From NCBI RefSeq assembly GCF_001571145.1, contig NZ_BCTF01000022.1, positions 1-64,000 of the forward strand: a stretch of DNA of 64,000 nt, written 5' to 3'. How positions within the stretch are numbered: the first letter of the stretch is position 1; every line of letters begins with the position of its first letter. The notes beneath the pieces were generated by a model. It had not been told where the DNA came from. It ran no database searches and saw nothing but the letters and a program-made list of their open reading frames with translations. Source of the DNA: Hydrogenophaga flava NBRC 102514. GTDB lineage: Bacteria > Pseudomonadota > Gammaproteobacteria > Burkholderiales > Burkholderiaceae_C. Shown here piece by piece: positions 18,462 to 26,146 of the stretch. The position numbers and the translations under genes were made by a program.

Positions 18462-19244
18462 TCAGAGTTGTCCCAGGCGCTGCAGCATCTGGTCGGACGT
18501 CTGGATCGCCTTGGAATTCATCTCGTAGGCGCGCTGGGTCTGGATCATGGTCACCAGTTCCTGCACCACGTTGACGTTGGAGGTCTCGACATAGCCCTGC
18601 ATCAGCGTGCCCATGCCGGCGGTGCCGGGCGCGCCGGTCACCGGGTTGCCCGAGGCCACGGTCTCGGTGTAGAGGTTCTGGCCCCGCGGCTCCAGGCCGG
18701 CCGGGTTGATGAAGGTGGCCAGCTCGATGTTGCCCAGCTGCTGCGGCTGCGCGTTGCCCGGCACCTTGGCGGTGACGACGCCGTCGCTGCCGATGGTCAC
18801 GCTCTGCGCTTCGGCGGGCACGGTGATGTCGCCCGCGATCGCCATGCCGTTGGACGTCACCAGCCGGCCCTGCGAATCGACCTGCAGGCTGCCGTCGCGG
18901 GTGTAGCCGGTGGTGCCGTCGGGCAGCGCCACCTGCAGGAAACCCTGGCCGTTGACGGCGATGTCCAACTGGTTGCCCGACTGCTGCAGGCTGCCCTGGC
19001 TGAACTGGCGCGACGTGGCCACGGTGCGCACGCCCAGGCCGACCTGCAGGCCGGTAGGCAGGTTGTTCTGCTCGGTGTCGGCCGCGCCGACCTGGCGCAG
19101 GTTCTGGTACATCAGGTCCTCGAACACGGCGCTGGCGCGCTTGAAGCCGTTCGTGGACACGTTGGCCATGTTGTTCGAGATCACGTCCAGCTGCGTCTGC
19201 TGGGCCTGCATGCCGGTCTTGGAAATCCAGAGGGAGTTGATCAT
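18462..19244 (-). CDS. flgG: distal rod protein FlgG
   Basis: 260 aa, the canonical FlgG length. The N-terminal rod motif ([20 protein letters not shown]) and C-terminal [20 protein letters not shown] are highly conserved. It forms the distal rod between the proximal rod and the hook and is exported without a cleaved signal. It lies 12 bp after flgF. Confidence 0.97.
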   Translation of the reverse strand: MINSLWISKTGMQAQQTQLDVISNNMANVSTNGFKRASAVFEDLMYQNLRQVGAADTEQNNLPTGLQVGLGVRTVATSRQFSQGSLQQSGNQLDIAVNGQGFLQVALPDGTTGYTRDGSLQVDSQGRLVTSNGMAIAGDITVPAEAQSVTIGSDGVVTAKVPGNAQPQQLGNIELATFINPAGLEPRGQNLYTETVASGNPVTGAPGTAGMGTLMQGYVETSNVNVVQELVTMIQTQRAYEMNSKAIQTSDQMLQRLGQL

Positions 19245-19256
19245 GGTGTGCTCCTA

Positions 19257-19997
19257 TCAGCCGTTCATGTTGAGCAGACGCGAAGCGGTCTGGTCGTTCT
19301 TTTCACCGTTCTGCAGCATGCGCATCTGCTGCTCGAACTGGCGCGAGACCGCGATCATTCCGACCATGGCCTCGATGGGGTTCACGTTGCTGCCTTCCAG
19401 CGCCCCGCCCTGCACGCGGGCGTTGGCGTCGGCGTCCAGCGCCTCGCCCACCACCGGACGGAACAGGCCGTCCTCGCTGCGCTTGAGGCGGTTGTCGTCG
19501 TTCGGCGTGACGAGCTTGAGCTTGGCCACGCGCTGCGGGGCCTGGTCGCCGACGCGCGCGGTCAGCGTGCCGTCGGCACCGAACGAAAGCTGGGCGTTGG
19601 CCGGCACGCTGATGGGCGAGCCGCCGTCGTCGAGCACCGGCAGGCCGTGGGCGTTGACCAGGGCGCCGTCGGCGCTGACTTCAAACGCGCCACCGCGGGT
19701 GTAGGCCTCGGTGCCGTCCAGGCCCTGCACCGCGAACCAGGCGTTGCCGCGCGCGGCCACGTCCAGGTTGCGGCCGGTCGGGTTGATCGGGCCGGACACC
19801 TCGGAATGGCCGGCGCTGGCTTCCAGCGCGAACACGCGCGAGCTGGTGCCGTCGCCGCGCACCGGCACCGCGCGGAAGGTGGCCAGCTCGGCGCGGAAGC
19901 CCGGCGTGGACGCATTGGCCAGGTTGTTCGCCAGCAGCTGCTGCCGGTGGGCAGCTGCGTTGGCGCCGGTCATGGCGGTGTAGATCATGCGGTCCAT
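19257..19997 (-). CDS. flgF: proximal rod protein FlgF
   Basis: 246 aa. It starts MDRMIYTAMTGANAAAHRQQ, with the rod motif LLANNLANASTPGFRAE, and ends with a helical VNPIEAMVGMIAVSRQFEQQ. Shorter and more divergent than FlgG, as usual for FlgF. It forms part of the proximal rod and is positioned between flgE and flgG. Confidence 0.96.
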   Translation of the reverse strand: MDRMIYTAMTGANAAAHRQQLLANNLANASTPGFRAELATFRAVPVRGDGTSSRVFALEASAGHSEVSGPINPTGRNLDVAARGNAWFAVQGLDGTEAYTRGGAFEVSADGALVNAHGLPVLDDGGSPISVPANAQLSFGADGTLTARVGDQAPQRVAKLKLVTPNDDNRLKRSEDGLFRPVVGEALDADANARVQGGALEGSNVNPIEAMVGMIAVSRQFEQQMRMLQNGEKNDQTASRLLNMNG

Positions 19998-20028
19998 GCA
20001 GGGCTCCTAGAGAGGTCGCGTCAGACGA

Positions 20029-21243
20029 TCAGCGCATGTTCAGCAGGGTCGACAGGACCTGGTCCTGCGTCTTGATGGTCTGCGCGTTGGCCTGGTAGGC
20101 GCGCTGCGCGGTCATCATGTTCACCAGTTCGGCGGTCAGGTCGACGTTGGAGTCTTCCACCGCGCCGGAGCGCAGCAGGCCCATGTTGCCTTCGCCCGGA
20201 GCGCCGCGCACCGGTTCGCCCGAGGCGAAGGTCTGCGTCCAGTTGCCGCCGCCGTTGGGCTGCAGGCCCTGCACGTTGCGGAAGTTGACCAGCGCGATCT
20301 GACCGGCCGCCTGCGACTGGCCGTTGGAATACTGGGCCATGATCACACCGGCGTCGCTGATGTTCAGGCTGGTGAGTTCGCCGGGGCGGTAGCCGTCCTG
20401 CGTGAGCTCGTTGACCGCGAAGTCGACACCGAACTGGGTGGTCTCGCCAAAACCGAGATCGACCATGAAGGTCTGCGCCGGGTCATTGGGCGAGGCCAGC
20501 TGCAGCTGCGGAATCACCGTGGCGGGGTCCAGGGTGCCATCGGCCATGAAGTTCAGCGCAAACGGCACCGACGCCGCCGGGTCGGCACCGTTGACACCGG
20601 TGTAGACGTTCCACTGGTTGTTGCCGATCTTTTCGAACACCAGGCTGACCGGAATCTCCAGGCCCTGCTGGTCATAGGCAATGACGGAGGTGCCGTAGGT
20701 GCCGAAGGGCGTGGGGGGCACGACGGCGGCTGCGATCGGCGCGCGGGCATCCAGGTTCACCTGGGTGTCGATGGCCGTGGTCGCCTGGGCCGGGATCGGG
20801 CCGCCCGTGGGCAGGGTCAGCGGTTGCGACTCGAAGCCCTGGCGCACGCCGTCGACATCGGTCGGATAGCCCATCAGCTGGCCACCGAGGTTGTTGATGA
20901 TGTCGCCGTCGCGGTTGAGCTTGAACATGCCGGCGCGCGAGTAGGCCAGCGAACCGTCGGGCATGGTCAGCTCGAAGAAGCCGTTGCCGTTGATGGCCAC
21001 GTCCAGCGAGTTGCCGGTGACGGAAATGTTGCCCTGCGTGAACTGCTGCGCCACGGCGGACACCTGCACGCCGATGCCGGCGTTGGCGCTGCCGGCGGCG
21101 TTGATCGAGCTGGCATAGATCTCGCCGAATTCGGCGCGGGAGGCCTTCATGCCGACGGTGTTGGCGTTGGCGATGTTGTGACCGATCACGTCCAGGTTGC
21201 GGCTGGCGGAGTTCAGGCCGGAGAGTCCTTGCTGGAATGCCAT
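20029..21243 (-). CDS. flgE: flagellar hook protein FlgE
   Basis: 404 aa. The N-terminal motif SASRNLDVIGHNIANANTVG and C-terminal VDLTAELVNMMTAQRAYQAN are diagnostic. The central domain (about 150-300) is the hook-specific region. It polymerises under the FlgD cap to form the universal joint. It lies 40 bp downstream of flgD on the same strand. Confidence 0.97.
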   Translation of the reverse strand: MAFQQGLSGLNSASRNLDVIGHNIANANTVGMKASRAEFGEIYASSINAAGSANAGIGVQVSAVAQQFTQGNISVTGNSLDVAINGNGFFELTMPDGSLAYSRAGMFKLNRDGDIINNLGGQLMGYPTDVDGVRQGFESQPLTLPTGGPIPAQATTAIDTQVNLDARAPIAAAVVPPTPFGTYGTSVIAYDQQGLEIPVSLVFEKIGNNQWNVYTGVNGADPAASVPFALNFMADGTLDPATVIPQLQLASPNDPAQTFMVDLGFGETTQFGVDFAVNELTQDGYRPGELTSLNISDAGVIMAQYSNGQSQAAGQIALVNFRNVQGLQPNGGGNWTQTFASGEPVRGAPGEGNMGLLRSGAVEDSNVDLTAELVNMMTAQRAYQANAQTIKTQDQVLSTLLNMR

Positions 21244-21283
21244 GGTGGTGTCCTTCGGGGGGTGGAAATCGGATGCGGATGGG

Positions 21284-21949
21284 TTACATGAAGCCGCGCA
21301 CCTGGTCGTACGCCAGGGTGCGGCCGTTGCTCAGCTGGATGCTCATGGCGCCGTTGGACAGGCCCACGGAGGCGATGCGCACGCGCTGCAGTTCGGTGTC
21401 GGTGACGGGGGTGCTGCCGTTGTTGGCGCGCACAGTGAACTTGGCCACCTGGTTCGGGTCGATCGCGCCGGCGGGCCATTCGAAGCCGTGCTGGCCGGCT
21501 TCGCGCGCGCCCAGGTCGAGGGTCTGCAGGGTCTCGCCGTTCTTGCCGATGATGTCGACCTTGACGCTGGTGGCGGCGCCGTCGAGCGTGAAGGCGCCCT
21601 TGCCGGTGCTGCCGTCGAAGGCCAGTGCGTCGCCTTCGACCAGCGCGTCCTTGCCGATCAGCGTGGTGCCCTGCATCGCCTGCGAGGAGGCCATCTGGTC
21701 GGCCATGCCCTTGAGGGTCTGGTTGAGCTGCTGGATGCCGCTGACCGTGTTGATCTGCGCCATCTGCGTGGTCATCTGCGCGTTGTCCATCGGGTTCAGC
21801 GGGTCCTGGTTGTTGATCTGCGCGACCAGCAACTTGAGGAAACGGTCCTGCATGGCCTGCGGATCGTTGGTGGTGTTGCCACCGGCGCCGGTGGTGCTGC
21901 CCACGGTGGTGCCGAGGTTGCTCAGGTCCAGGGGGCTCATGAGGCTCAT
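21284..21949 (-). CDS. flgD: hook-capping protein FlgD
   Basis: 221 aa. FlgD is the scaffold at the tip of the growing hook. The conserved N-terminal FlgD segment is present (DRFLKLLVAQINNQDPLNPM, then QMTTQMAQINTVSGIQQLNQ), followed by the FLG domain with a Tudor-like/FnIII-like C-terminus (GAFTLDGAATSVKVDIIGKN). It lies 13 bp after flgC. Confidence 0.96.
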   Translation of the reverse strand: MSLMSPLDLSNLGTTVGSTTGAGGNTTNDPQAMQDRFLKLLVAQINNQDPLNPMDNAQMTTQMAQINTVSGIQQLNQTLKGMADQMASSQAMQGTTLIGKDALVEGDALAFDGSTGKGAFTLDGAATSVKVDIIGKNGETLQTLDLGAREAGQHGFEWPAGAIDPNQVAKFTVRANNGSTPVTDTELQRVRIASVGLSNGAMSIQLSNGRTLAYDQVRGFM

Positions 21950-21962
21950 GGTGGGGTTCCCT

Positions 21963-22370
21963 TTATGACTGACCCATCTGCAGCGTCTTGAGCAGCAGCG
22001 ACTTGGCCGTGTTCATGACCTCGACGTTGTTCTGGTAGGCGCGCGAGGCCGCGATCATGTTGACCATCTCCTCCACCGGGTTGACGTTGGAGTGGGTGAC
22101 GTAGCCATCGGCGTCGGCGCTGGGGTGGTGCGGGTTGTGCACGCGGCGGCCCGGGGCCTCGCTCTCGGTGATGTTCTGCACCTTGACGCCGGCCGTGGCC
22201 TGGTCGCCCATGGGTACGGTCTGGAACACCACTTGGCGCGCCTTGTAGCTCTGGCCGTCGGGACCGGCCACGGCGTCGGCGTTGGCCAGGTTGCTGGCCA
22301 CCACGTTGAGGCGCTGGGCCTGCGAGCTGATCGCACTGCCACTGACGCCGAAGATCGAGAACATGGACAT
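21963..22370 (-). CDS. flgC: proximal rod protein FlgC
   Basis: 135 aa, typical length. The rod motif is present near the N-terminus ([20 protein letters not shown]), as is the C-terminal [21 protein letters not shown] second ATG at 22364 would remove two residues only. It lies 10 bp after flgB. Confidence 0.96.
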   Translation of the reverse strand: MSMFSIFGVSGSAISSQAQRLNVVASNLANADAVAGPDGQSYKARQVVFQTVPMGDQATAGVKVQNITESEAPGRRVHNPHHPSADADGYVTHSNVNPVEEMVNMIAASRAYQNNVEVMNTAKSLLLKTLQMGQS

Positions 22371-22380
22371 GAGGCTCTCC

Positions 22381-22782
22381 TTACTGGCCGGTGATAGCGG
22401 ACAGCATGGTCTTCACGTTGGAGTTGATGAAGCGCAGCGTCGACTCGTAGCGGATGCTGTTGTCGACGAAGTTGGCGCGCTCGCGGTCGAGATCGACCGA
22501 GTTGCCGTCCTGGCTGGGCTGGGTCTGCACGGCGTAGCCCATCTTGGGGTCACCGGGCTGCGGGCCCGACAGGCGCATGTGGCCCGCCGCGGTCTGGGCC
22601 AGGCCCTGGCGGTTCGAGCCACCGCTGGCGTCCTTGAGCGCGGCAGCGAAATCGAAATCGCGCGCGACGTAGCCCGGGGTGTCGGCGTTGGCAATGTTGC
22701 TGGCGATCACCTGCTGGCGGTGCGAACGCAGCATCAGCGACTGGCCGTAGGCGTCGAGCCGGGCGGTCATCTGTTCGAGCAT
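22381..22782 (-). CDS. flgB: proximal rod protein FlgB
   Basis: 133 aa. The start at 22782 is fixed by AGGAG 8 nt upstream and by the family N-terminus [16 protein letters not shown]; the longer in-frame extension upstream lacks homology. The rod motif is [20 protein letters not shown]. It is the first gene of the long minus-strand flg operon and diverges from flgA, with an FlhDC-like dyad between them. Confidence 0.95.
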   Translation of the reverse strand: MLEQMTARLDAYGQSLMLRSHRQQVIASNIANADTPGYVARDFDFAAALKDASGGSNRQGLAQTAAGHMRLSGPQPGDPKMGYAVQTQPSQDGNSVDLDRERANFVDNSIRYESTLRFINSNVKTMLSAITGQ

Positions 22783-22878
22783 GTCGTTCTCCTGCAGGGT
22801 TGAAGAAGGGCGGCGCCACAGGGGAAGGCACCGGGTTGCGGACAAGTGTGCGAAAACTTGAGGGTCGGCAGCGCCGAA

Positions 22879-22905
22879 AGAAAGCGCGGGTTTGACCCGC
22901 ATTTC
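22879..22905. promoter_or_regulatory. putative FlhDC-binding dyad between flgB and flgA
   Basis: Inverted half-sites AGAAAGCG (22879-22886) and CGCATTTC (22898-22905) are separated by 11 bp. The layout resembles the E. coli FlhD4C2 site as I recall it (AAATAGCG-like half-sites inverted about 10-12 bp). The position between divergent class 2 flagellar genes fits that role. Confidence 0.5.
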
Positions 22906-22944
22906 GGTCCTTTGCGGACATCTCTCCCGACCTACAGTGGCCCT

Positions 22945-23688
22945 ATGCGAAATTGCCTTCAATCCCTTTCACGCGCCCTGGGCTGGCTGCTGGCCGGTCT
23001 GATGGTCACCGGCGTGGCGCGCGCGCAGGCGGTGGCCTCGCAAAGCGAATTTGCGCAGCTCGAACAGATGGCGCGCGAGTGGGTGCAGCCCGCGCTGGCC
23101 TCGGTCACCGGGCCGGACGGCGGCGGCGCGCTGCGCCCCGAGATCCTGTTCGGCTCGCTGGACTCGCGCCTGAAGCTGACGCCCTGCACCCATATAGAGC
23201 CCTACCTGCCGCCGGGCACCCGGCTCTGGGGGCGCAGCCGGATCGGCTTGCGCTGCCTGGATGGCCCGGTGCGCTGGAACGTCTTCATGCCGGTCACCGT
23301 CAAGGCCTGGGGCCCGGGCTGGGTGCTCAAGCGCCCGGTGCCGGCCGGCTCGGTGCTGGCTCAGGAAGACGCGGAAATGGCCGATATGGACTGGGCGGAA
23401 CAGCCCTACGCGGTGCTGGCCAACCCGGAGCGCTGGGTCGGCCAGCAGGCGGCCTACGCGCTGCAGCCCGGCCAGGCCATCCGCCAGAACATGGTGCGGC
23501 CGGTGGCCGCCTTCGGGCCGGGCGCCCAGGTGCGGGTCAGCAGCATCGGCGCCGGCTTTCAGGTGGTGGTCAGCGGCGAGGCCCTGACCGCCGGGGTGCC
23601 GGGGCAGAGCGTGCGGGTCCGCCTGGCCGGCGGCCGCATCGTCACAGGCACCGTGCGCGACGGCCAGACGGTCGACGTGCGCTTGTGA
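22945..23688 (+). CDS. flgA: P-ring assembly chaperone FlgA
   Basis: 247 aa. FlgA is a periplasmic chaperone for FlgI. It has an N-terminal signal peptide (SRALGWLLAGLMVTGVARAQ) and the C-terminal SAF/ChapFlgA domain (about 120-247), with GWVLKRPVPAGSVLAQEDAE, LQPGQAIRQNMVRP and the ending RIVTGTVRDGQTVDVRL. The ATG at 22945 immediately precedes the signal peptide, so it is preferred over an upstream in-frame start. Divergent from flgB. Confidence 0.94.
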   Translation: MRNCLQSLSRALGWLLAGLMVTGVARAQAVASQSEFAQLEQMAREWVQPALASVTGPDGGGALRPEILFGSLDSRLKLTPCTHIEPYLPPGTRLWGRSRIGLRCLDGPVRWNVFMPVTVKAWGPGWVLKRPVPAGSVLAQEDAEMADMDWAEQPYAVLANPERWVGQQAAYALQPGQAIRQNMVRPVAAFGPGAQVRVSSIGAGFQVVVSGEALTAGVPGQSVRVRLAGGRIVTGTVRDGQTVDVRL

Positions 23689-23743
23689 AACCTTTTTTAT
23701 CCAGATTTCGCGGGACTTTTGTGATGTACTCCACGAAAAAGGG

Positions 23744-23772
23744 CTCAAGTCCCCCCGCTTTTGAGCCGATAG
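23744..23772 (+). promoter_or_regulatory. FliA (sigma-28) promoter for flgMN
   Basis: A TCAAG -35-like element (23745-23749) and GCCGATAG -10 element (23765-23772) are separated by 15 bp. GCCGATAG matches the sigma-28 consensus GCCGATAA at seven of eight positions. It lies 41 bp before the flgM ATG, as expected for a class 3 or dual-class promoter. Confidence 0.75.
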
Positions 23773-23812
23773 TCATTCCACAACGCCCCAAATGCGGGGT
23801 CTGGAGAGTGAA

Positions 23813-24160
23813 ATGAAAGTCGAATCTTCTGCACCGGATTCCTATATTGGCTCCGTGGCCGGCGGCCCCCAGAAGGCCGCCGAAAAGCCGAACGCAGGCG
23901 CTGAAGCCGCTGCGGCCGGCGGCCTCGCAGCGGCGCCGGCCCAGCCCCAGGCCGGCGTGACCGTGACCCTGTCCTCCTCCGCCTCGCAGGCCCTGTCCAG
24001 CGGCGGTGGCAGCGATGTGTTCAACACCGAGAAGGTGGAGGCCATGAAACAGGCCATCGCCGACGGCAGCTTCAAGGTCAACGCCGAGGCCATCGCCGAC
24101 AAGATGTTGTCCAACGCCGCCGAAATGCTCAGCGCCAACACCGGCGCACCGCGCGGCTGA
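23813..24160 (+). CDS. flgM: anti-sigma-28 factor FlgM
   Basis: 115 aa. FlgM binds FliA until the hook is complete and is then secreted. The C-terminal FliA-binding region is recognisable (VTLSSSASQAL, FNTEKVEAMKQAIADGSFKV, NAEAIADKMLSNAAEML). The N-terminal half is Ala/Gly/Pro-rich and likely disordered, which suits export. The ATG at 23813 has GGAG 8 nt upstream. A FliA promoter precedes it, so expression is autoregulated through FliA. Confidence 0.93.
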   Translation: MKVESSAPDSYIGSVAGGPQKAAEKPNAGAEAAAAGGLAAAPAQPQAGVTVTLSSSASQALSSGGGSDVFNTEKVEAMKQAIADGSFKVNAEAIADKMLSNAAEMLSANTGAPRG

Positions 24161-24183
24161 TCCACCTCCCCCAGTAGCACGCC

Positions 24184-24549
24184 ATGACCCAGCGCACCTC
24201 GCCCCACCCCTGGATCGCCGCCCTGCAGGTCGGTCTGGACGGGCTTGAGAAAGCGCTGCTGCAGGGCGACGCCCCGGCCGTCGAGCGTGCCAGCCAGCAC
24301 GTGCAGACGGTGCTGAAAAAGGCCCCGCGCACCGCCGATTTCGCCGTGCCCGGCAGCCACCTGCGAGAAGACATGCTGCAGGCCGCCCACCGCTTCGGCC
24401 TGCTGCGCCAGGCCGTGCTGCGCGCCCAGGCCCAGAGCCAGCGCGCGGTGCAGAGCCTGCTGCCCCAGCAGGCCACCGGCACCTACGGCCGCCTCGCCGG
24501 CCAGAACTCCTCCACTGGTGGCGCAGGTCGCGCCTACCTGTCGGCCTGA
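24184..24549 (+). CDS. flgN: FlgN-like export chaperone for FlgK/FlgL
   Basis: 121 aa, helical, 23 bp after flgM on the same strand. Sequence conservation of FlgN is low. The assignment rests on the helical content (AALQVGLDGLEKALLQGDAP, REDMLQAAHRFGLLRQAVLR), size slightly below the usual 140 aa and the invariant flgM-flgN gene order. FlgN protects FlgK and FlgL in the cytoplasm before export. Confidence 0.75.
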   Translation: MTQRTSPHPWIAALQVGLDGLEKALLQGDAPAVERASQHVQTVLKKAPRTADFAVPGSHLREDMLQAAHRFGLLRQAVLRAQAQSQRAVQSLLPQQATGTYGRLAGQNSSTGGAGRAYLSA

Positions 24550-24846
24550 AGTTCTTCGTCTCCAATGACACGACGGTCATCTCCGACCGTTAGCAGACTC
24601 GGCCAGATCACCGCATCGTCAACGCCCGTCAACAGCCGATAGATTGGCAGGTCATCGGGGGGGCCGTCTGGTCGTGTTGGAGCGATCTGCGTCGTTCACG
24701 GCGACTTGCAAGGGGAGATCGCCGTCACAAGATGGACAGACCCGCTCGACGATGGCTTCGATTTCGACCGCAAACCCCTTGCGCAAAGACCCTCCCCCCA
24801 CAGCGGAGCGCGCATGTGCCCCCCTGTCCGCGCCCAGCACCTCCAT
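24534..24846 (-). pseudogene. possible small gene broken by a frameshift in a C7 run
   Basis: On the minus strand an ATG at 24846 lies 1 bp after the stop of the nitrilase-family gene (TGACATG). The frame reads to a run of seven C at 24656-24662 (VERVCPSCDGDLPLQVAVND then TTRRPP) and stops. Deleting one C would continue DDLPIYRLLTGVDDAVIWPS then LLTVGDDRRVIGDEELQADR, ending at 24534. The continuation has protein-like composition. No family was recognised. It could be a decayed gene, a phase-variable tract, an assembly error or chance. Confidence 0.3.
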
Positions 24847-24847
24847 G

Positions 24848-25654
24848 TCATGTCGCCGACCGCCCCTCGCCCGTTTCACGGTCAACGAAGTCGAGGCCAT
24901 GAACCGTGCCCAGCCATCCGCCATCCCGCCGTTCAGCCACCACCAGGCAATCGCCAGAAACCGGTGCCTCTGCGAGCAACTTCCCGTCCGGCCCCCAGAG
25001 CGCACTTCGCCCGGCCGAAGCAAAACCGCCCGAGGGAGCACCATGGTTCGCGACCAGTGCCGCCATGCCATGCCCGCGGGCCCAACCCTGCACGATGGCG
25101 GCATCGGAGGCGTAGCCTGCGCCACTCCAGAGCACGCTCGCTGCGTAGACCGTCGCACCGGGGCCCCTGGCACGCTGTGGGTGTTCGGCGTGAACGGTGT
25201 CGGCGCAGATCGCCAGCGCCACCCGCTCATCGTCGAAGTCGAGACAGTGGGCACACCGCTCCCCGGGTGACGCGAACCGCTCCTCGCCTGCATGCAGGAA
25301 CGCTTTTCGATAGACAGCACTGGAGCCATCGGAGCCAAGGCAGATGGCGCCGATCGCGGGCAGTGCGCCCGACATCACACCCGGCACCGGAGCTCCCACG
25401 ACGACCGTGATACGGCGCAGCCGCGCCAGCCTGCGCAGCGGCTCTAGCACCGGAGCGTCCGCCGGCAGGACATGGCGGTTCAGAAGCGGCAACTCGTAGC
25501 CGGTGAGCGACAGCTCGGGAAACAGGATGAGCGACGCACCTTCTGCCGCAGCGGCTTCGACGAACGGCAGGTGTCGGCACAGGTTCCCACGCACATCACC
25601 GGGGAGGGACGAGGACTGCGCGGCGGCGATTCGGAGTGGGAGACTAGCGGCCAT
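24848..25654 (-). CDS. carbon-nitrogen hydrolase (nitrilase superfamily amidase)
   Basis: 268 aa. The Glu-Lys-Cys catalytic triad of the superfamily is visible: Glu47 (LILFPELSLTGYE), Lys117 (AVYRKAFLHAGEE) and Cys150 (ALAICADTVHAEHP). It belongs to the omega-amidase/aliphatic amidase-like branches, which hydrolyse C-N bonds of amides; the substrate is unknown. It is convergent to flgN and 36 bp downstream of the SMR exporter gene on the same strand. The stop almost touches the start of the possible broken gene at 24846. Confidence 0.85.
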   Translation of the reverse strand: MAASLPLRIAAAQSSSLPGDVRGNLCRHLPFVEAAAAEGASLILFPELSLTGYELPLLNRHVLPADAPVLEPLRRLARLRRITVVVGAPVPGVMSGALPAIGAICLGSDGSSAVYRKAFLHAGEERFASPGERCAHCLDFDDERVALAICADTVHAEHPQRARGPGATVYAASVLWSGAGYASDAAIVQGWARGHGMAALVANHGAPSGGFASAGRSALWGPDGKLLAEAPVSGDCLVVAERRDGGWLGTVHGLDFVDRETGEGRSAT

Positions 25655-25690
25655 GGGCTGTGACGGGGTCGATGGGTCGGTTGATGGGTG

Positions 25691-26026
25691 TCAAGCCCGT
25701 TCGCCGAGGTTGAGCAGCGCAACACCCACCACGACACACACAAGGCCCATGGCCTTCGTGGCACCCATGGGCTCCTCGAAGACCAGGTATCCCAGGAGTG
25801 CCGTGGCCGCCGTTCCGCTGGCCGCCCAGACCGCGTAGGTGATGCCCATGTCGAGCTGCCGCATGGCCACCGCCATCAACCAGATGGCCAGCCCGTAACA
25901 GGCTGCGGCAGCGCCCGCTGCGAGAGGACGGGTCATCCCGTCCGAGTGCTTGAGCGCCACTGTTCCGGCCACCTCTGCGACGACGCTGACCGCGACGAAC
26001 CACCACCCCGTGAGACTTACATTCAT
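25691..26026 (-). CDS. SMR-family multidrug efflux protein (QacE/EmrE-like)
   Basis: 111 aa with four hydrophobic helices. The essential membrane Glu corresponds to Glu18 (SVVAEVAGTVALKHSDG, equivalent to Glu14 of EmrE). LDMGITYAVWAASGTAATAL is the conserved helix-3 segment. SMR proteins are dual-topology dimers that exchange protons for cationic drugs or guanidinium; the Qac-type sequence favours a quaternary-cation exporter, but this is not certain. The ATG at 26026 is chosen because helix 1 begins right after it. A strong inverted repeat lies 22 bp upstream. Confidence 0.88.
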   Translation of the reverse strand: MNVSLTGWWFVAVSVVAEVAGTVALKHSDGMTRPLAAGAAAACYGLAIWLMAVAMRQLDMGITYAVWAASGTAATALLGYLVFEEPMGATKAMGLVCVVVGVALLNLGERA

Positions 26027-26047
26027 GAAATACCCCTGTCGAACCCA

Positions 26048-26080
26048 CCCGCTGGTCACTTGTACCGAGTGACCAGCGGG
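26048..26080. repeat. 13-bp perfect inverted repeat upstream of the SMR gene
   Basis: CCCGCTGGTCACT (26048-26060) and AGTGACCAGCGGG (26068-26080) flank a 7-base loop. It lies in the leader of the SMR gene and 67 bp after the stop of the hydantoinase gene. There is no T tract on the minus strand, so it is either an operator, a leader hairpin or a weak terminator. Confidence 0.8.
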
Positions 26081-26146
26081 CAGTGCGAAGAGCGGTACCT
26101 GCATGCCAGACAGTCTATCCGTCTGGTGTCTTCAGGAAGCCGCGAT

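Noticed and set aside
24644..25410. Plus-strand open frames opposite the nitrilase-family gene
   Set aside because: The minus strand has the full Glu-Lys-Cys triad; plus-strand products have no family features.
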